DNA of 64,000 nt from Promethearchaeota archaeon. Its GTDB lineage: Archaea; Asgardarchaeota; Lokiarchaeia; Sigyniarchaeales; SOKP01. The notes beneath the pieces were generated by a model. The model ran no database searches and was not told the origin of the DNA. It saw only the letters and a list, made by a program, of their open reading frames with translations. The position numbers and the translations under genes are program-made. Below, piece after piece: positions 58,031 to 64,000 of this stretch. How positions within the stretch are numbered: position 1 is the stretch's first letter; every line of letters begins with the position of its first letter. The stretch spans positions 1 through 64,000 of the forward strand of contig JAHLWP010000005.1 in the NCBI GenBank assembly GCA_019057865.1. Reading direction: 5' to 3'.

Positions 58031-59233
58031 TTAATAAAGGTCAAGTTTGACACCACATTTTTTACACTGGGAATCTAATAATTTAACAAAGCAATCTTCA
58101 TGGTATAGTTGACCACATTCTGGATTACCACATTTAACTACTTTTTGACCTTTCTCAAAAATAAATTGGCATATTGGACAACTTGAATAGAGATCATCCT
58201 CTCTAAGCTCATCAATATTCATTGATTTTGCTGAGAATGTCTGTGGTTTCTGAAAACTAACTTCTTTTTTACCTTTTGAAAGAATCCTTAATTTCTGTAT
58301 TTGAGAAACTTCAGTTGGAATTTTTAATAGAAAAAAGCAATGGGGACACCTTGCGGTTCCAGATTTCTTTAATTTACTACTATGTTGAGAATCTGCCCAT
58401 GCTGCTAAACAATGAATGTGAAATGGAGTTTGACAGTTAGGGCAATATCTACCAGTAACATAAAATGATCCTTTAGTATATGGATTTTTATCAGAAAAAC
58501 AGATTGTGCATTTTTTAAAATCAGCTTCTCCTCTCAACTGTTTTATACGCTGTTCTTGATCTTTCGTTAAATCTTGAACTCTTAATAAATTTGCAGCTAT
58601 TTTCCTAAGGAAAGCTGGATTTTCTATATCGATTTCCTTTACTCCATAATTTTTTATGTTAGCTTCAGCAAATTCATGAGCAGATTGTAATAAAGTCCCT
58701 ACATCATTATTAAAATAGTATCTACCTCCTGTAAGATCACTTATTTTTTTTAAGATATTGACTTGGCTTACGTCTCCAATTCTAAATGTATCAATTTTTA
58801 TATTTAATCCTTCTGCAAGACGAGCCATTCTTAATGGATCGATAGCTGTATTTTTTGTGTAGTTCCCATCAGAAATAAGAAGTATTTTGGGATTTTTAGC
58901 TGCAATTTTTCTTAATTCAGCAATAACAGTTTTAATTGATAAAGCTAGCCCTTCTCCCATAGCAGAATTCCCTCCAAGCTTTATAGAATCCAATGCTGAA
59001 AAAAGACTATTTATGAAATTTGAAGTTGTAAAGTCCATAATTTTTTCTGCTATATCAGAAAATTTAATAATTGCAAATGCACTTGAAGTATCTAAATTAA
59101 ATCTATCAGTTATTAATTTTTTAACAGCCTTTATACAACAAATCAATCGGTTAGGAGTATAATCTGTTCTAAACATTGATCTTGATGTATCGATGCAAAT
59201 AACGATATTTTCAGGGACTCTTTGCTCAGACAT
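58031..59233 (-). CDS. vWA domain protein with two C-terminal RING-like zinc fingers
   Basis: 400 aa; IVICIDTSRSMFRTDYTPNRL (MIDAS), CTICFSDKNPY...CPNCQTPFHIHCLAAW...CPHC and CPICQFIFEKGQKVVKCGNPECGQLYHEDCFVKLLDSQCKKCG. Confidence 0.85.
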   Translation of the reverse strand: MSEQRVPENIVICIDTSRSMFRTDYTPNRLICCIKAVKKLITDRFNLDTSSAFAIIKFSDIAEKIMDFTTSNFINSLFSALDSIKLGGNSAMGEGLALSIKTVIAELRKIAAKNPKILLISDGNYTKNTAIDPLRMARLAEGLNIKIDTFRIGDVSQVNILKKISDLTGGRYYFNNDVGTLLQSAHEFAEANIKNYGVKEIDIENPAFLRKIAANLLRVQDLTKDQEQRIKQLRGEADFKKCTICFSDKNPYTKGSFYVTGRYCPNCQTPFHIHCLAAWADSQHSSKLKKSGTARCPHCFFLLKIPTEVSQIQKLRILSKGKKEVSFQKPQTFSAKSMNIDELREDDLYSSCPICQFIFEKGQKVVKCGNPECGQLYHEDCFVKLLDSQCKKCGVKLDLY

Positions 59234-59437
59234 CTTATTTTGAAAATCTTATTGAGAATTTTGCTAGACAAAATCTAATAAATCTATTTTATATATGTAT
59301 ATTAATTTATAAATAAATAACAGTCTTCAGAAAAATAAAGTTTTTTTTAAATTATACTAATATTTAATAAAACGTTTTACAACTATTAAAGTAAAGAATA
59401 TATAATAAAAGTAAAATGTAATTTAATCTGGTGTATA

Positions 59438-60646
59438 ATGTCAGAGAATAGTGAAAAAGAGATAATTATTAAAGATTTTTTTAAAAGTAATGTAATTTTC
59501 TCAGAATTAGATGAAATTTTAAGATTAAAGCCAGAAACTATGATTGGTATAGATAAAGTAAGTTCTGATAAATTAGTTGAAAATAATATCAAAACTGTTG
59601 AAGATCTAGCCAATCTATCAGTTGATAATCTCCCTGAAATCGAAGATTTACTACCTAAAATATTTAGAAAATGGGTCAAGATAGCTCAAGTCATACAAAA
59701 AGCTGTAAAAGAACAGTTGCGTCGCCATAAGAAGCTTTTAATGATAGGTCTCGATAATGGGGGCAAAACCTCCATCCTAGCGGTAGTTCAAGATAAATTC
59801 TCGATTATAAAATCCTTATTGCCAACAAGAGGCGTTAAGAGAGAAAAACTGGACTTCTTCGGATATCCAATAGTTTCGTGGGATTTAGGTGGACAAATCC
59901 AATATAGAGAAAAATTATATTTTAATAGACCAGAATTATTTTTTACCGAAGCTGACATCCTTTTATATGTTATTGATAGTCAAGATCTAGAAAGATTAGC
60001 AGAATCAGCTAATTATTTTCGAGAAGTTCTAAAAGCCTTAATAGATTTAGATGAGCAACCAAAGATTTTAATAATTATGAGCAAAAGCGATCCAGATTTT
60101 CGTAAATCATTCCAGTGGCAAAAAAATGTTGAAAGTATCAAGAATAAATTTGACAAAATTGCCGATGAATATAAACAATTCACAGTAGATTATTGTGATA
60201 CATCAATATTTCAAAGAGAGACCATAATGCAAATGTTTAGTATTGCCTTGAAGAAAGTTTCTGAAACTTCTGAAATTATCGAAAATATTCTTGAAGATTT
60301 TACTAGTCAGGTTGAGGGTAAAGCGTCAAGTTTAGTATCGATGGACGGATTAATTTTTGGAAGTTATACCAAAACAAGTACTGATGAGATGTTAGTGAAT
60401 AATACAGCACTTTTATTGCAAACACTTTCGAATTTTTATAGTTCAATTGGTCTTATTAGAGAAAAATCAATAAGTCTTGATTTACCACTTAATGGGTTTA
60501 CTATTCGGGGTGAAAAATTATTTGAGTATTCAGACCTTCATATACCTGTATATTTATGGCTGGTTTCGGAAAACCCAGAATTATTACAAAGCAAAATTGA
60601 TTATTTTAGAAAACAATTATTGCCATTGATTAACTTATTCCTCTGA
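59438..60646 (+). CDS. HhH + Arf-like GTPase + C-terminal roadblock/longin-like fusion
   Basis: 402 aa; LLMIGLDNGGKTSILAVVQ (P-loop), WDLGGQIQYREKLYF (G3), MSKSDPD (G4-like); 120-aa C-terminal alpha/beta domain. Confidence 0.82.
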   Translation: MSENSEKEIIIKDFFKSNVIFSELDEILRLKPETMIGIDKVSSDKLVENNIKTVEDLANLSVDNLPEIEDLLPKIFRKWVKIAQVIQKAVKEQLRRHKKLLMIGLDNGGKTSILAVVQDKFSIIKSLLPTRGVKREKLDFFGYPIVSWDLGGQIQYREKLYFNRPELFFTEADILLYVIDSQDLERLAESANYFREVLKALIDLDEQPKILIIMSKSDPDFRKSFQWQKNVESIKNKFDKIADEYKQFTVDYCDTSIFQRETIMQMFSIALKKVSETSEIIENILEDFTSQVEGKASSLVSMDGLIFGSYTKTSTDEMLVNNTALLLQTLSNFYSSIGLIREKSISLDLPLNGFTIRGEKLFEYSDLHIPVYLWLVSENPELLQSKIDYFRKQLLPLINLFL

Positions 60647-60714
60647 TTTTTACTTTTTTTTAAAATTATCTTATCATTTTAATGAATAAAGCTCAAATTG
60701 AATTTTCGGGTATT

Positions 60715-60927
60715 TTATTCTAATTTCTTATTAGCCTCGAGTAGATATTCATTGCACTTTTCCATCATTTCAATTGCTTTATTTAAGTTATCAACAATTG
60801 AGTCCAAACCCTTATTTTTTGCAACATCTCGCCATTTTATAAAAGATTCTTTGTGAGAATTATTATGATCTGCCCAATGTTTCAATAATTTAGATAATTT
60901 TAAAATATCCTTATCTTGTTTATCCAA
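60715..60927 (-). CDS. Small helical His-containing protein downstream of cdhA
   Basis: 70 aa; SKLLKHWADHNNSHKESFIKWRDVAKNKGLDSIVDNLNKAIEMMEKCNEYLLEANKK. Confidence 0.55.
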   Translation of the reverse strand: MDKQDKDILKLSKLLKHWADHNNSHKESFIKWRDVAKNKGLDSIVDNLNKAIEMMEKCNEYLLEANKKLE

Positions 60928-61075
60928 ACAATCTCACACTCTGAAAATTAAAAATGATATTATAATAAAATTATGTACTATACATTAAATTTTTGACTTA
61001 AACTTCTAAACTTAGTTTAAACTCAATGAATAATGCAATTTTAAAAAAAAAAGAAATATAAAAATTAAAAATAAA

Positions 61076-63430
61076 TTAGGCATGGCATAATCTTTTTAGC
61101 AAAGTTGGATCTATAATCTCTTTTGGTTTCCAACCCCTTTCTTTTAGATATTCTACAACTTCATCTTTCACGTTAATAGGAATATCTGCTTCGACACGTA
61201 TAAATTTATCTAAATCATTTGGGAATTTGACACCCTTATATTTACGTTCTAAGTCGATCCAATGAGATAATTTTATCATTCTGCCTTTTGAGTTATCAGC
61301 AGGTCTCAAACATAATTTAGCAACTAAACAGATTGCTTGCTCAATTGACTCAGCTGTAGTTAATAAATGCTCGGGACAAGGCCCTATTAAATGGTCAGCA
61401 GTTCCATCTCTTGCATTCCATACTTTCCAAGTATCTTCATCATCAGATCTGCCAATATACATTCTTCTATATTCAGCAGAATGAGGACCTACTACTGCGG
61501 GTACACCTAATCCATTTGCCATACTTGCGATACTTGCTGCCTTTTGACTCATTGCACCCCAAGCAACCCCCACGGCTCCAACTCTGTTTAAAATATAGTC
61601 AGCGATTTCTTCAAAATTACCTCTTAATGGACGCCTTGCGAAAATATTTGCTACCTTACATGCAGCTCCAGTGATGTGTGGATTTGAAACGCAACTTCCA
61701 ACGTTCACCAAACCACCACGGTCAAATTCGCCAGAATAACGATCATACAAAGTGTTGCCCTCTTCATCCTTAACAAGACCAATATCCATAGCACCACATC
61801 CAGAGACTACGACTATATAATTTCTTTTACAGAATTCTTCAGCCATTAAATAGAGTTCTTGGATATCTTTACCATAATTAGCACATCCAATAATAGCTAT
61901 AATACCTGGAATTTCTCCTAGAACGATAGGAGCGCCAACATTCCTAATTTCAGTGTCCATAATTGGTCCACGCCCAACTCTACAATTAAAGGTCTCGGTT
62001 CGAATCTTTTCGCGGCCAGCATATTGTATTAGAGTTAATGGGGATACGTTTTTCATACATTCCGCTTCACATCGCCCACAACCAAGGCAAAGATCAAAAG
62101 TATCTGCTAGTACAGAAAAGTCTCCCTCTTTTGCCAATCGAATACCTTCTACTAGTGGTAAATCATTAGGACAATTTCGTTGACAATTTTCACAGCCATT
62201 ACATCTATATGCCATATCAATACATCCTTGTTCATCAGGTACTCCACTTTTAGCTTTTCTTATAGGTTTTACTTTTATCGCAGTTTCAGCAGCTACTTCA
62301 CCTGCTTTTATTGGATCTAAAATTAAAACCCCAGGTGTTTTACCACTCACTAAATCATCAACAATTTCTTCATTTGGATCACCTGTTCTATCTGGAAGTC
62401 CACCCATATTTTTTTCATTAGTAGCAATAAATGGAGCTCCAATTAATTGAGCTTGCTCAAAAGATCTTAAATTAACACATTGCTCATCAACCATCACTAC
62501 ATCGGCTAAACCAGAACGGATGAAATGAAGTTGTCTTGACATTGAACCAACAATTTTTGCACCATCATAATACCTTGTTAAATCATGAGCAGTACAACAG
62601 ATAGCTCCAATATCAACCTTATCCTCAATTCCTTTTTCTCTTATGTAATCAACTAACTCAATTCCTGGAGCAACATTATGCCCAATCATTAAAATTGTCG
62701 CCTTGCTTGTATCCATTGTTCCCATACCTAATTCTACGATAGGAACATCTGGATCTCCCATAGGAAATCCATATGCAGCGATTTGTACCGCGTCAGAAAT
62801 CTCCATACCAACAGAATCTGCTAAACCGGCTAAGAAGCTTTTAGCTTCATAATCTAAGTAATTTGATTCTTGACCAGTATGACCTGCTGCGAGCAAGTGA
62901 GTTATAGTATAATGAACCCATTCCATTGCTGTTTCTAAATCCTCTAACGTTTCAGGTTTCATACCTACAACTAATCGAGTATGAGGCATCTCAACAGCAA
63001 TATTATTACCAAAATTAATGGGTACATTCCCGTATTTTTCTTTTAACCAATGTAATAAATGATCTCCATGAGCACTATGACAGGCAGCACCAATACAACA
63101 TGCAATTTCTACAATACGGCCCTGTTGGGTTTCCATATTAATTCCACATGCACCTGTCCTACCTTTTGATAGATTGCATTTACCATATGTACATAAGCAA
63201 CACATATCACATATTGGCATGTAATAAGGTTTATATCTTTCCATAAGCTTGAAAAACCATGATCTCAATGTGGGGATATTCGGAGTTGGTGTAGGACCAA
63301 GTGGTTCCCATTCAGTTTCATCTCCATAAGAAATTTTACCAGTAGTTAATTCAAATCCTTTAATTGTTCCCAGTGGTCCTTTATAAGAGTCTATTTTAAG
63401 TTTTGCTCCTTTTTTTTCCAATTTTTTCAC
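61076..63430 (-). CDS. cdhA: CO dehydrogenase/acetyl-CoA synthase complex alpha subunit
   Basis: 784 aa; CDMCCLCTYGKCNLSKGRTGACGI, GHNVAPGIELVDYI, CNGCENCQRNCPNDLPL, CLGCGRCEAECMKNVSPL, GAMSQKAASIASMANGLGVPAVVGPHS. Confidence 0.95.
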   Translation of the reverse strand: MKKLEKKGAKLKIDSYKGPLGTIKGFELTTGKISYGDETEWEPLGPTPTPNIPTLRSWFFKLMERYKPYYMPICDMCCLCTYGKCNLSKGRTGACGINMETQQGRIVEIACCIGAACHSAHGDHLLHWLKEKYGNVPINFGNNIAVEMPHTRLVVGMKPETLEDLETAMEWVHYTITHLLAAGHTGQESNYLDYEAKSFLAGLADSVGMEISDAVQIAAYGFPMGDPDVPIVELGMGTMDTSKATILMIGHNVAPGIELVDYIREKGIEDKVDIGAICCTAHDLTRYYDGAKIVGSMSRQLHFIRSGLADVVMVDEQCVNLRSFEQAQLIGAPFIATNEKNMGGLPDRTGDPNEEIVDDLVSGKTPGVLILDPIKAGEVAAETAIKVKPIRKAKSGVPDEQGCIDMAYRCNGCENCQRNCPNDLPLVEGIRLAKEGDFSVLADTFDLCLGCGRCEAECMKNVSPLTLIQYAGREKIRTETFNCRVGRGPIMDTEIRNVGAPIVLGEIPGIIAIIGCANYGKDIQELYLMAEEFCKRNYIVVVSGCGAMDIGLVKDEEGNTLYDRYSGEFDRGGLVNVGSCVSNPHITGAACKVANIFARRPLRGNFEEIADYILNRVGAVGVAWGAMSQKAASIASMANGLGVPAVVGPHSAEYRRMYIGRSDDEDTWKVWNARDGTADHLIGPCPEHLLTTAESIEQAICLVAKLCLRPADNSKGRMIKLSHWIDLERKYKGVKFPNDLDKFIRVEADIPINVKDEVVEYLKERGWKPKEIIDPTLLKRLCHA

Positions 63431-63497
63431 TTTACTTTTTTTTTTAATATTAGGTATAATCGATAATAATTAGGTTTATCTTTGATTTTATTTTAAA

Positions 63498-63529
63498 TCT
63501 ATGAAATAGATTTAATTCTATGAAATAGA
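63498..63529. promoter_or_regulatory. Tandem 13-bp repeats TCTATGAAATAGA upstream of cdhA
   Basis: Exact copies at 63498-63510 and 63517-63529; each is an inverted repeat TCTAT-GAA-ATAGA. Confidence 0.6.
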
Positions 63530-63599
63530 CATATTTAAGAATTTAAAAGTTGATGTTTATATTCCAAAACTTAGATTTGGAAATTCCATAATTATAAAA

Positions 63600-63617
63600 A
63601 GTGTGAAGCTTCACACT
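63600..63617. promoter_or_regulatory. Perfect 18-bp palindrome AGTGTGAAGCTTCACACT
   Basis: Self-reverse-complementary; lies between cdhA start and the upstream gene end. Confidence 0.8.
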
Positions 63618-63668
63618 AGCTTAAAAATCTGAATTCAGTAAAATGAAATTAATCTAAAAACTATAACC

Positions 63669-64000
63669 TTAAAGTGTAGAGAGAAAATCAGAAACTACTT
63701 CTTCTGAGGGTTCTGGATCGACAACAGAACTATCTAGTTCTTCACTTATGATATCAAATTGGTATGTACATTTATCAGCACCTACTAGAACACATTCAAC
63801 TTCCTGACCATCGACATCAAAATTTAAGGTTTCAAGTACCCCTTGGAAGATGCCTAAGTAAAGTAAGCATATGTTTTTAGCCATAATATTTTCTTTTTCT
63901 TGAGATGCTAAGGAGTTATTTACACCCACTAAAATTTGAGTTTTTCTGAATAGTGCCCTTAATTGACCATAACCCATTAATTCCATGGCTTCAAGAACAC
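63669..64000 (-). CDS. Partial CDS, possible V4R-like domain C-terminus, open at window edge
   Basis: Frame continues upstream of the listed ATG to the edge (VLEAMELMGYGQL...); ECVLVGADKCTYQFDI pattern. Confidence 0.45.
   Translation of the reverse strand, partial: VLEAMELMGYGQLRALFRKTQILVGVNNSLASQEKENIMAKNICLLYLGIFQGVLETLNFDVDGQEVECVLVGADKCTYQFDIISEELDSSVVDPEPSEEVVSDFLSTL

Noticed and set aside
61997-62006. GGTTCGAATC resembling a tRNA T-loop (also at 29025-29034)
   Set aside because: Both lie inside conserved coding sequence (cdhA and paralog 3) and have no cloverleaf context
1-64000. CRISPR array, restriction-modification cluster or prophage
   Set aside because: No regularly spaced repeats, cas, methylase, integrase or structural phage genes recognised

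Overview
AT-rich (~70% AT) archaeal chromosome segment. The protein content is Asgard-like (Promethearchaeota/Lokiarchaeia-type): Rab-like and Arf-like GTPase folds, roadblock and longin-like domains, RING-type fingers fused to vWA, an archaeal CdhA and a lone MtrH. It is gene-dense with about 58 credible genes. I found no rRNA, tRNA, CRISPR array, IS element or recognisable phage module. Most notable: (1) a Rab-like protein that has lost every nucleotide-binding motif and carries a C-terminal coiled coil, next to a roadblock/LC7 gene (3312-4657); (2) four paralogous single-pass membrane proteins with a large ectodomain and a cytoplasmic longin/roadblock-like domain, three in tandem (25938-33071), the middle one apparently a domain-swap chimera; (3) an HhH-Arf-like GTPase-roadblock-like fusion divergent from a vWA/double-RING-like protein (58031-60646); (4) a 752-aa protein with about six tandem HTH units and a possible nuclease-like C-terminus (41792-44050); (5) several decayed gene remnants not in the ORF track (ornithine cyclodeaminase C-terminus, HTH_42/YcaQ-like N-terminus, an unidentified 49-aa fragment, and an exported protein split by an in-frame TAA); (6) duplicated or palindromic regulatory DNA, including a 62-bp upstream repeat and operator-like repeats upstream of cdhA. 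All family calls are from reading the sequence; no database search was possible.
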